DNA from: Fasciolopsis buskii
Lineage: Eukaryota; Platyhelminthes; Trematoda; Plagiorchiida; Fasciolidae
DNA length: 64,000 nt
Assembly: GCA_008360955.1 (NCBI GenBank)
Contig: LUCM01007434.1
Span: forward strand, 463,508-527,507
Direction: 5' to 3'
Shown here: in pieces, positions 21,895 to 32,200 of the stretch
Position numbering within the stretch: the first letter of the stretch is position 1
Layout of the letters: the number at the start of each line of letters is the position of its first letter
Notes under the pieces: model-generated
Told to the model about the DNA's origin: nothing
Database searches by the model: none
Seen by the model: only the letters and a program-made list of their open reading frames with translations
Position numbers and translations under genes: made by a program

Positions 21895-24889
21895 CTGAAA
21901 AAAGGTTTATAGTAAACGAAAAAATGTAAAAATGTTTTGCGACTGTAAAAATTGACTAGGATGCTAAAAAAACATCGTGGGAATTTGCTTTCTTGGGGCT
22001 GGAGTTTTTGTGTCTTAATCGGCCTGTAGGCTATGCCGAAAAGGAAGTAATAAACTCTCGATTTACCACGAAATCTTTGCACATCATTTGATTTCTTGGG
22101 GAGTAAACCACTAAACCAGTTTTCAGAACACATGAATATCATCGCAGTGCAATCATCTCAGACTTTTTGTACGCAGTAAATATGGCTTGCCGAAATCGGT
22201 AAGGTTCCAACACAATGACAATGTCTCAACAACGTGCTGGAAACTGGTTCCCCCGACAGCATTGGCGTCACATTGAGAATGTGCCTTGATGTGCTGTGAG
22301 GCTTTGTGTGCGTTTATGACCCAGTGAGCTACACAAGATGGGCAATAGCAAAAGGAAGATCAAACTACGCCTAGAAGTTCTATGTCTACAGGCCTGGCGA
22401 AGTGATCTGATCCTGCAGTTCGGGGGTGGATTCATAATGGCAACTCAGGCGGAAAAATGAGCAGATGAATAAATGGCTGAAGTAGATGGGCTTCCGTCTA
22501 ACGGCCCTAAACCATCTTGTGGGTAGTCTCTTGTTATAGCCAAAGGCTTTGGTTGGGGATACTAACCGTTCTCCAATTTAGCAGCTTGACTCTCTAGTAG
22601 TGTTCGTCCAAAAACCTCAATGAATACCACAAAAACACTGAATTCCATACTACAGCAGTTGTCTCACGAGGTAATTAAGATGGCCCTGGTCAGTGCTTAA
22701 AGCAGGGTCGGTAGTGATAAGTGAACTGGCTTGAAGCCCCACCACATTGCGGGTGGGATTTTTGAGTCCAGTGCTGCAGTTAGGGTTTGCAAAGAAAATC
22801 CCCTTCTGCGCTGTGGACAGCCGTGAGGTATTCCTGATCCACATACCCCCACCGCCCTTTATGCGGAGAAATGTATTGAAAAGTATCCGTGAAAAGATGG
22901 ATTACAGAGAAAGAACAAATGGATGTGAAATACTGAGCTGTGAATAAGAAATGAAAAATCGAGGAACAGAAGACCAGGGAACGGCAATAAAATGGTTTCC
23001 TAAGGTTGGTGAGCTTGCAAACCTCTCGCTTCAGCGGAGAGATCGCAACATACCTGCTTACCCCCTAATGGAATAATTGACATTTGTCTGGTTCAACCTA
23101 AAAGTTATCAGTTCGTCCATCTGATGACCACTGTCAATCAGACGTCGAAAACATGTTGTAAGTTGTCCGAAGTATTGTTTTGTGAATATCGGTCGGACCT
23201 AATTCATCCCGCTTTGGCGGAAGTCACTTAGTATGGTCAATAAAGTGCACAGTACAAGAGCACGAAAACTGGTATCTAACAGAAAATAAAGACTGAACAA
23301 CGAACATCCTTGAATAGCCTATGAGAGGAATACGAGTAGCGCGAAAAATCCTTCCAGACAGACTTCAACGAATATCGCAGCGACAGATCTCACGCTTCAT
23401 CATCATTAATTGGGCTGGAAGAGAGCACGTTTTCCCCTATTTGACTACTGGTATTATTCCTTTGCACAATTTTTGTTCATATAGGACGGAAAAAATGCCT
23501 GAAAGAGCCGCTTCCCTCACAACGCACTCCCTTGATCTTTCATCTTCTGTCTGATTATCTCTCTACTGCAAATAATTTGTGCCCAGTGGACAGGTCAGCG
23601 TAGTAAATCCCTTTCTTATCAAAGGGAGAATAAACTTAACGCGCTTATCAATCGCTCAGCCGAAATACACTGGTACTTTTTCATTAAATTTCCTGTGACT
23701 GGAGGAAATTTCGTTATATTTAAACCCATTCAAAAGTGTCCGGAACAGTCATTTCCTAAGGACTGCAACAGAAGGATATTTGTAGTGTCGCTACGAGGAA
23801 CCAATCATCAAGTGCTTCAACTTCTTACACGTTCATGAGCGCTGGAAACTATGCGCCCGTTGTTCTCGCTTTGCTGTACAAGGAAGGTATGGACATAAGA
23901 AGATTTATGAGGATGCATCTATATTACCCAGCAAAGACCACAAAATCCATGTGACCAGGATGAGCGAGTAGAGATCGATATTCTCATCGCAAACACCTCT
24001 GAGGGGTGTGCGCAACAGTCCAACGGCAAATAGCCACACATCGAGTCTCGAATGATCTACAGTGTCAATCGAGTGATAAACGAGATGCGATGAACTCAAC
24101 ACCAGTTAAATATTGTTGCTTATCATTTTTTTGTATTTCAAAGACAAAATTAGCGCGCACGGACACCCGTATGCACAAAACGGGATGGATAATTGGCATT
24201 CTGAGTTCTGCATCAAGAAGAATATCAAACCGACCAGCTAACTGAACAGCAATATGAATCGAGATGAAGTTGGTCGCGAGATAAATAAAAAAACGGCATT
24301 AATGTATTTAATTTTGGTTCCGTCTTTGAACAGTTAATGAGTTATTTTGTTTTGTGGTAGTTCACTGACCACAGTCATCCAGTAGGGCACGGCAAGACCA
24401 GCACTTGTGGGGCAATAGCATAAATTAAAGCCACATAAGGGCGGAGCTTGATGAGCCAAAATCAATGGACAGTTTACCCAAAGACGAAATACACATGACA
24501 GTGTCTCTTGCATGAACGAATGACTTTTACTTCAGTTTTACCATGTGGAGTATGCTTTTGTATAAATACCAGTTTGCATCACGAAATGTGGATAAAGCCA
24601 GATTACCATTAAGCACATATGTACACTGGCACTGGTGACGTCACAGCGTCATCTAGACTGTTCGGAAAATTTTCATTCCTTGTCTGATACAAGCTGATTT
24701 GAAGTCTCTACTCTGATTAAAACAGTGGACGACACCCGTCATTATCAATCTGACATGAAGCAGCGAAAAGCGACCACACGATACAAATGCTAAAACATAG
24801 GGCATTGTGTCATGGGGTTCAGCCAATCATACAGGAACCTAATAGCCAAAATTATTACACATGACCGCACATAACTGTTGAAAGATGGG
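21895..24889. other. Intron sequence with one PLE-type hammerhead-like relic
   Basis: Mostly unrecognised sequence. A hammerhead-like string lies at 23121-23150. A palindromic TGACGTCA, a cAMP-response-element core, occurs near 24636 in sequence without a gene. No coding exon was recognised. Confidence 0.4.
23121..23150 (+). ncRNA. Degenerate hammerhead-like motif, possibly a PLE relic
   Basis: CTGATGA at 23121-23127 is followed by a decayed stem-loop (CCACTG, loop, CAGACG) and then CGAAA at 23146-23150. Both core boxes are intact, but only three adjacent stem II pairs remain and helix I is unclear. The spacing is right for the hammerheads in Penelope-like terminal repeats. It could be a chance match. 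Confidence 0.3.
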
Positions 24890-25059
24890 TCAAGTTAGAC
24901 AGTTCATGATTTGGCGGGGTGGTATGAAAACCATAACCAATGGACTGTTTTACGTGGATCATGTTAGAGTACCGAGTTGGAGTCCACGATATCCTAAAAT
25001 AACCCTTTTGCAGACCACAGACAATAAGGACCACTGGCGCAACTCTTAACTTTCGTGCG
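24890..25059 (+). mobile_element. RTE-type LINE 3' end, interrupted by a SINE
   Basis: The sequence GAGTTGGAGTCCACGA near 24970 parallels GAGTTAGAGTCCACGA at about 20508 in the RTE copy at 19530-20740. The frame around it resembles the RTE C-terminus. The 3' UTR resumes on the far side of the SINE at 25245-25370, with TGCGAGGTAACAACC matching the same position in the other copy. Confidence 0.55.
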
Positions 25060-25244
25060 TTTATCTTTTGTCTTTACCTTCCTTTATTAATGAAATAACA
25101 AAGTACACGATTATTCAGGAAAGGGGTCCGCGGCTAACGGAGGTCTGCCAAGAGGGGAAGTTGACCGGCACTGGGAGCATTCGAACCCACGACCTTCACG
25201 TCTAAACCCTACGACCATGTTCGTCTGGTCACCGCCGGCCAAGG
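25060..25244 (-). mobile_element. tRNA-related SINE family B, copy 1, inserted in an RTE 3' end
   Basis: On the minus strand a head with GGCCGGCGGTGACC precedes a B-box-like GGGTTCGAATGCT (about 25178-25188), then a body with CCGGTCAACTTCC, and a tail with TTATTTCATTAAT and ACAAAAGATAAA. A related copy lies at 38502-38687. The RTE 3' sequence on both sides matches the uninterrupted copy at 20.5-20.74 kb, so this SINE landed inside the LINE. Confidence 0.65.
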
Positions 25245-25370
25245 TAATTGCATTCTATATTTTTTGCTCTCCGATTTTTCTAGTTTTTCCACTATTGTTG
25301 TGCTGCGAGGTAACAACCAAAATCGGAGCAAGTCAGTGCAAGGTTAGTGGTTGCACAAAAGACTCCCGTA
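25245..25370 (+). mobile_element. RTE 3' UTR, distal part after the nested SINE
   Basis: Contains TGCGAGGTAACAACCAAAA (from 25303) and a downstream GGTTAGTGGTTGCACAAA, matching TGCGAGGTAGCAATC and GGTTAATGACTGCACAAA at 20677-20736. No coding sequence is included. Confidence 0.6.
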
Positions 25371-26283
25371 ATTATTCACCATTGATGCATGCAAATAGCA
25401 AATACTTTTGCCGGAAAATGTTAGGTTTGGGAAATCGCGAAAAAAAACACAAAAATGTTTATTTTTAATTGTGAACAAAATAGATCGATCACAATCATCG
25501 AATAAGAGCCGAATTATTATTTGTTATTTTGGAACCGGCCATACGCATGAGCGATTTGATGGCCACGTTGAGGAAGAATGACATTCACATTTTCTATTCA
25601 ATTATTACTTGTTTTTTTTTTTAATTTTTCTTGTTATTTTCTTACGTGTTCGAGAAGTATCGCACAAACATTAGGGTCCACTACACGCGGATTGCAACCA
25701 GCAAATGTGATCCTGAAACTTCGAGTGATATAGAATCACAAAGTTCCATTAGGTCAGGAATGGTAACCGAATGGGTGATGGCGGGTTACCGTCTATGGTC
25801 AAAGTGATCGACGGATTGGAAAATAATGACTATTTTGAGAAGACAGACGATTAACTCGGTTGTCCACTGCTGGAGAATTTCGACCGTCAGATTAGATCGA
25901 CAGTCTTGATGTACACATGACAGACGATTTAGTTTTATATGTGGCAGCAACTGCAGTTCAATTTGTTTGACCTGATGGTATTCGTTGGCAAAAACTAACA
26001 CCAAACCCATTGGAAAATCGAAAATACAGATATAATCTCTGCGATGTGGACGGGAGCGAATCAGAAACCGTGGTCGACAAATGGTGTTTGCAAATAAATT
26101 CCGTATGACCTCATTACAACGTGCGTCATTCTGCTACCCAAAACATTACAAGGTGTCTATCTAGGGGCGACTACATACGCGTTCATTACACGAGAATTTT
26201 CCGCAATTTTTTCGAAAACTCATATTCTCCACGGACACTGACCGAATTCGGAGAAATAAGAAAATAAAGTAGTTATTACTCAC
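25371..26283. other. Intron sequence, no recognised feature
   Basis: Contains a poly-T run at 25612-25622. Otherwise I see only chance frames. Confidence 0.5.
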
Positions 26284-26422
26284 ATGGTTGTTCATGGTAC
26301 TGGTAATGTTCATTTGTGGAATTTGTTTGAGTGGAAGCCATAATGCACCGAGCAATTTGTTCCATAGCAACCCTTTGGAATGTAACTCCAGGAGCAAACC
26401 ACCGGTGATTTGTTCAATCTCA
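26284..26422 (-). CDS. unc-13: UNC-13 homologue, exon 2 of those seen: middle of C2A domain
   Basis: The minus-strand acceptor is CTCTTTCACAG before TGAGATTGAAC, and the donor is CAT|GTGAGT at 26278-26283. The first base completes a Phe codon with the TT left by the exon at 42193-42322. The exon ends in phase 0, matching the next. Translation gives EIEQITGGLLLELHSKG, then LLWNKLLGALWLPLKQIP and MNITSTMNNH. The pattern F-E-I, then L-x-x-E-L-x-x-K-G-L-L-W, then L-G-x-x-W-x-P-L is that of the Munc13 C2A domain, where mammalian proteins have an equivalent run ending in a WIPL motif. This is the strongest evidence for the gene identity. Confidence 0.88.
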
Positions 26423-28114
26423 CTGTGAAAGAGGAAAGATGCGGAAGACGTTCATGGTTACACGGTTTCCGCTAGGAACCCAGTGGAAATTGGAATAGAC
26501 AATTAGCCACACTCAATAATCGACGTTGCAAGGTAACGGAGACCAAACTTGTAAAACTTGCCTTGAGAAAGATTACGTACGGTAGTCGAAACGTTGGCAC
26601 ATTACGGTCTACCAACAACGCTGTATTATTAACATTGTCATTCACAATTGAGACCAAACTTGTTCAAAATCTGGTCAGAAATAACTATGTCCAGCTGGTC
26701 AATGCTCTACACTTATGAGTGCATTGCCAGTCTTAATGTTTAGGGGATCGAAAAATCAAGTAGTTGAATGAAACTTTGGTGTGGGATGATGATATTATCA
26801 TTACGCTAAACAGATCCAATCCAAAAGTGACCGTAATTCCCTAGTTCGAGATATCGGTCGAAATGCTAGCCTCCAGTTCTTGACAGATTGGAATAGATAC
26901 ACGGTATTTGTTTCGATTTAAATTTGGTCGAGAGAGGAAAATAGTAACTAGTAAATAAAAATTTCCTATTATATGAATATTTCTTTGACCTTTAAGTGAG
27001 TGCATGCGAATGAAAGACCGCCACTCAATTCTCATGGGTGACCAGTGGCCTTATAATCGGTTATCGCTCGCTGGCGTTGAAACTGTTCGATGGAAACTCC
27101 AAACTAACTACGACACCTTACTGGTTTTGAAACCTGACTTGCAATTCACTTAACAAGTAAGGCCAGCAATTCCCATGATCTCGATTCAATTTACTTCTAG
27201 CCTCCTAAATGGCAGTACATTTTAAGGCTGTTATGTGACTCAACTGAATTTCCAATGCGCAGTATCCCGGACAGATATCAACCGGTTCTCGAACGGTCTT
27301 ATTCACTTTTCAATACGGTGTAAGCGATATCAGCTGAGTTACGAAATCGACTCATCGGTGGCTTCCTGTGGACACTAGCTTTCCATCAAGGCAAGTAAGC
27401 TTTAATGACTGGGTCACGTCGACATTTTTTTGAATTTATCAACCAGAATAATATAATTGTCTCCTCCATCAATTGGGAAATGAAAAAGAAAAATAAAACC
27501 GGTAAAATATGAGCAATTAGTGCCGTTGCATTGAACTCCATTACTTGTTCTGGAAAGGTCAATTCACACAGTCTCAACGGGCCAGGAGAGATACGACGTC
27601 AAGAAACCATTTAGTGAACCAATACATCAGATACCGTAGCAATCCAGTGGCATGTGATTTCTGTCAGTGGTGTGATATTTCCTTTCAATCTTTTTGCCTC
27701 AGTTATATTTTCGTTAATAGATGCACATTTTATTTTAATTCATACCTCCTGAAACTAAATAGTGCTAATCCCGTACTGCTTACACCCTCGTTTCAGTCAT
27801 CTCGAGAGTGACATATTGTCTTTGTCTAACCCCATTTGGGCACCGAAATGCATTTTCAAACAGCGAAAATCCTGCGAACTGGACAGTGTTCCCCGCCTCC
27901 TATAATGTGATTCCCTTTCACGCTCACTACACAATGTAGTCGGTCAACTGTACCCATGTATCGAGCTGTGGTGTAAAATCCTGGTTTGGTAAAGTAATAT
28001 CGTCGTTGACGTCACGTCAGACTTCCTCCGCGTTCAGTATTTATAAACTACCTGGACGCGTACTCGTACGTAAACAAATACAATGCCACACGGATTTCTA
28101 ATTAACCCCATTAG
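26423..28114. other. Intron sequence with a possible PLE 3' relic and a CRE/TATA-like pair
   Basis: Around 26562-26600 CTTGAGAAAG is followed by a 5-bp stem (ATTAC/GTAGT) and CGAAACGTTGG, an arrangement resembling structured ends of PLE terminal repeats. At 28007-28014 there is a perfect TGACGTCA, and TATAAA at 28042-28047. Their relevance to the exon at 28115 is doubtful, because its acceptor lies too close. Confidence 0.35.
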
Positions 28115-28343
28115 ATCCGGTCTATGATATCAGCAAACGGCTTACCTTGACCTACGGAAAATTTGCGTCACATCTCCCACCGGTTGCGGATGATTCCCCT
28201 CAGTCTACCGCTGCTTACGAGCAGTCATATTACCCAGTGGATTGTTCAACTTCTTTTTTTCAACGACACTTTAGTCCATTACTGAAATTCCTGGAGCATT
28301 GTATTACCGACAAATACAGACAAGAACTGCAAAAGGCAGGCCG
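28115..28343 (+). CDS. Unidentified plus-strand exon
   Basis: A good acceptor, ATTAACCCCATTAG, precedes the exon and CCG|GTGAGC follows it. The 229 bp read 2 bases, 75 codons and 2 bases without a stop. Translation includes PVYDISKRLTLTYGKFASH, SYYPVDCSTSFFQRHF, and FLEHCITDKYRQELQKAG, a balanced, helix-forming composition unlike the surrounding DNA. I could not name the family. It lies in the 15.8-kb minus-strand unc-13 intron and would belong to a nested gene or a retained copy. Other exons of it were not found. The degenerate caspase-like sequence starts 1.2 kb downstream on the same strand, but a link is not shown. Confidence 0.5.
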
Positions 28344-29559
28344 GTGAGCGTGTTTTTGGTATTCGGACTGTGTCAAAATGGCACAAGCGATCGAGAAATG
28401 GCCATGTATAAGGCTAGATCTAAACATGTTCTGTTTTGCTCACACAGCCACAAACGAGTACAAACAAAAGCTCTTCTCACCAATCAAATACATGAAACAC
28501 CGGCGAGATTATTTCGGACAGACAACAACAAAAGTGGATAGCAAGTGTATTCCAACTAATACTATTCTTTTTCTCTCTCTCTGAGTAATGTGGTAGTCAC
28601 AAGTGGATTAGGTTCATCTCGAAATCCACGCATAAACTGAGCCTGAACATCAGCTATTTTGTCCCTTTCGTTGAAAAGGTTATGATATGATTTTAGAGCA
28701 AAACGCGACCCAGGTATTTCGGGTTTGACATGATCCATCTTCGGTCAACTTGAACGGTCATTTCAATCACCATTCCATGGATGTTCTGTGGTTGTTTTAA
28801 ACAACTTTCATTTATAAAAATAATAATTTGGCAAACATTTTTCTGGTCACTGTTTTTTATGTACATGCAGTCAATTTGCAACTCGCAGACAGATGAACAG
28901 TTCACCATAACCGTGATTAGTGAACTGTACAAATAACGGAAGTTTAGATTGATGATATAAAGTTGGAACGGATCACAGCGGACTGGACAAATAGATTATT
29001 CATACATGATAAATATTGCTGTTCTGGTGACAATGGAAGTATGAGTGAACCTAATGCGCGACATGATTTTTTTATGGAATATAGCTGAGATAATAAACAA
29101 AATAGAGATACGATAAGCACGGCAAAGTTCCATCAAACGTCTGCCAAATTGTAAAGGTGACAAATGATCAGATAATCTACGCGTTTGGAGCCGATTAAGA
29201 AAATGCGAAGTTTGGCGTGTTCATGCACTCGACCTAAATTTATCTGGACCAACTACTTCAGAAAATCGATGGCAATTCTGACGAACTTGTTGATAATTAT
29301 AGTTCCTCGCGGAAGCTGCAACAAATAGCCGTTTTTAAAAAAAAATGGCTGGAAATTGATAGTGGATGGAAAATGAAAGTCCATCAATCGTTGATACTCA
29401 AATGGTCAGTCATTGCTGGAGCGAAACAAAGCTTCATTCTACTTCTCTTCGATGACGTAAATACTGGTCCTGTGAGGCACATTTTCATCGGTTGGATAGT
29501 GTCAGATCGAACATGTCCACGTCACTGACTGCACGGAGAAGTGTGCTCTTTGTAGGAAA
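28344..29559. other. No recognised feature
   Basis: AT-rich sequence. A partly open plus frame near 29240-29510 may belong to the caspase-like relic that follows, but no motif fixes it. Confidence 0.4.
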
Positions 29560-30321
29560 AATTAATTATGGGAATTTCATTTATTGGAGTTTCGCTTGTT
29601 TGTCTTCCCAACAACGATTCGTAAAACGGCAAAGGCCTTACAATCGGGTCCGGTAAATCCATAACTCTAATAGTACAAAGCAATAAAAAGAGCGTGACAT
29701 TCTGTACTCACTGTCTAGATATTTATCAATCTAATGCTTAAAAAAGGAGGATGGAATTTTGATAAATTTATGGAACTGCTAACGATTTATTGGGAGTTCA
29801 TAAATGACGTTTTGTTATTCGTGGTTCTAAGTCACGGCACAGATCTGAATGAAGAACAGAAACGTCCGACAGATTAGTCGATCTTGCCCGACTAGTAAAA
29901 AAAACATGGAGTTCCACCAAATTTGGATGCATTCAGTGAACATTTCGACAATGAAAACGATTGAACTGATAGCCAGATATTTCAGTTTTACTACCAAAAT
30001 GCGGAAGCTTTTTACTGCCGTTCAGTGATTAGGGAACAGATGATGATTGTGGAAATACAAAAGCACCATTGGTCAAGACAATTGATCGAATTTGGCATTC
30101 TATTCAATCGCAAAAATAGTAACGAGATCCAAAAGTGTTATAAGTCAAAAAAATGGTTCATCAGAGTGGTCGAGAGTTTTCATGTGCGGCATGGCAAGTT
30201 CGCCGAACAAATTTTATTAAACGAAAGAAACGTCGGAAAATTATCTGGCCAGTTTCATAAAACCTGGTTAAATAAATCGGAATTGGATAATCTTACTACT
30301 GAAATGTGTGCATCATGCTAA
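29560..30321 (+). pseudogene. Degenerate caspase-like sequence
   Basis: An open plus frame at 29759-29860 reads DKFMELLTIYWEFINDVLL then FVVLSHGTDL. This resembles the caspase p20 segment ending in the catalytic His-Gly (SHG at 29830-29838). The frame at 30025-30321 reads KKWFIRVVESFHVRHGK and then NERNVGKLSGQFHK, resembling the p10 segment G-S-W-F-I-x-x-V-x-x-x-F through V-N-x-x-V-x-x-x-F. The expected Q-A-C-x-G active-site block between them is not readable, and stops and frame changes separate the pieces. I infer a dead caspase copy, perhaps retroposed since no introns are evident. Motifs are few, so chance is not excluded. Confidence 0.45.
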
Positions 30322-31839
30322 ATGAAAGTTTTCTGGCCACCGAATCGGCTTTTGGCTATCCAACACCAAATATTTTAGCTCAAAAGCTTCATAATCGCAA
30401 TTCATCATCTATGAAAACACGAAAATTTATTTCCGAATAGAAACCCGTGAAAACCAACGTGTGCACGATGTGAGAAATTCCCCGATGACATGGGAAAAGT
30501 AGGTGTGATGAGAAGTAAAAGATTTGAACGGGACTGTCAAAGATTGTGATATGTCATTGACATAAACGGCGGAAAGCAAGCAACGTGACTGAAAGTTTCA
30601 AAGTGATTTAATGGGCAAACGGTAGGGTTTTGCTCTTAGGTCAGGTCTGTTACAGCTAAATTCAGCAAATGAGTTCGAATCGCGGGACAAAAGTTATCCA
30701 TTCTACAAAACGGAAAAGTTACGCATCTTTTACCTTAAACCGCAACCAAAGGCAAAATTCAAGCAATCACTTCTCCTCCCCTAATGTGATTCATAGCCAC
30801 GAGAAAAGCTTTTCTATCTTGCTGTTAAATGTATTTTCATACCCTTTGGTTTCTCAAGTTCAAGCAAATGTATGAGGCTATTTTTAAGTTAGGAAAAGTC
30901 CTGTGTAATGACTTTTCAAAAGTTATGACGTCACGAACAAGAATGCACCGGTTACTAGAATTTGTTTGGTCAGGAATAACAGGTTTGTTCTCGTAATGCT
31001 TTCGTAGAAATACGTATTCTTCACAGACGTTAAACAAGGGAAGATGCTCATCTAGAAAATTTATCGTGAAGACTTTGACGGCTTCTTTGGAGGTTCCACG
31101 GCATTAATGATCGGTCAGTGCTGAATAATCTCTATCAGTTTCAAGAATGCTTTCCCAAAAGTTTGTTTCGTAGATTTTTACTAAACGAGATTGGGTTTTC
31201 AAGTGATAATATATCCTTTGTGCTAATTGGTGATTCCCACCACTTATTAGATAGCGTCCGGTATCAATAGCAGGCATATCTGGCCCTCACCGATAGGACT
31301 ACTTTCAAAAAGGGCCTTGTGACGTGTGTAAACAAGAAAGAATACTTCTATCGGTTTCCCAATCCATGGGATTTTTGAGTTACAATTTAATAAGATAGAG
31401 TTGACTGAGTTTAGGAAGGAGTGTTCGAATAGTGTTATTCACGTTTAGGCTTCACGATATAGACCGCCTCTCCCCGACCGGTCGACTTTGACCCGATATC
31501 CTATCCTGGGAGCGGTGACGAAAATTTGTTTTGGTCACAATTTTTCTCGATTTACATGAAGTCCATAATGCTGGGTTACAAAAAATGTCCTCATCCTAAC
31601 TGAACACTTATCAGACAATAAGTAAATTTAAAGTGCTTGCTTATGGACTATTCCACGGTTGTTTTTATCTCATCTGTTTTATCCGAAAAGCAAAACGCAA
31701 ACGCAACACAACCATTTGGTCGTTATTCTCACATATTTTCCTCTCCACGCTTGACATTGCACACGCAAAACTCTTCCCTAACGTGGGACTTGGTTACTTG
31801 GTAACGCCTGCATCAACAACAGTCAAAAAGAAATGAAAG
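30322..31839. other. No recognised feature
   Basis: Chance frames only. A poorly supported frame at 31633-31836 may be the leading edge of the gypsy relic, but has no motif. Confidence 0.45.
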
Positions 31840-32200
31840 CGTTTATGTTCTCACTGGGTTCCCCACGCAGCAGCTGACCTTGCTCGCACGTTTCCGAGAC
31901 ATGGGTCTCAAAATGAAACCGTCCAAGTGTCATTTCCTCTGGTGGGAAGTCCGTTTTCTAGGTCAAACCACCTTGAGTGAGGGTGATCGTTGTGACCATG
32001 AGAAGATCAAACTGATGCGCTCGTAGTCTACATCCATCTCCATACAGGATGGTCTTGGCTTCCTGGGGCTTGCTTCTTATTACCGCCGTCTCATAGTGAA
32101 CTTCGCTACGATCGCGAAGCCTGGTAACTGCGCTGGTTAAAAAAACGTGGCTACTGCGCCTCTAGTCAATCTGGTCGTATGGGATGCCTTGAGAATGGCA
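31840..32200 (+). mobile_element. Ty3/gypsy retrotransposon relic, reverse transcriptase
   Basis: Plus-strand reading gives FRDMGLKMKPSKCHFLWWE and VRFLGQTTLSEG at about 31890-31985, then GFLGLASYYRRLIVNFATIA at about 32050-32115. This is the end of the gypsy reverse transcriptase and the start of the RNase H region, where the family reads G-L-x-x-x-P-x-K-C-x-F and F-L-G-L-x-x-Y-Y-R-R-F. Stops and frame changes interrupt it. Further pieces may extend to about 32870, where LPASLQEWLDAIFHPHMG is suggestive only. No LTRs were seen. Confidence 0.75.

Noticed and set aside
28007..28047. CRE palindrome and TATAAA as a promoter for the 28115 exon
   Set aside because: That exon needs an upstream intron, but the acceptor is only about 70 bp from the TATA-like string. 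The motifs are short enough to be chance.
31633..31836. Plus-strand frame before the gypsy relic
   Set aside because: No reverse transcriptase motif could be read in it, so it was left out of the element.
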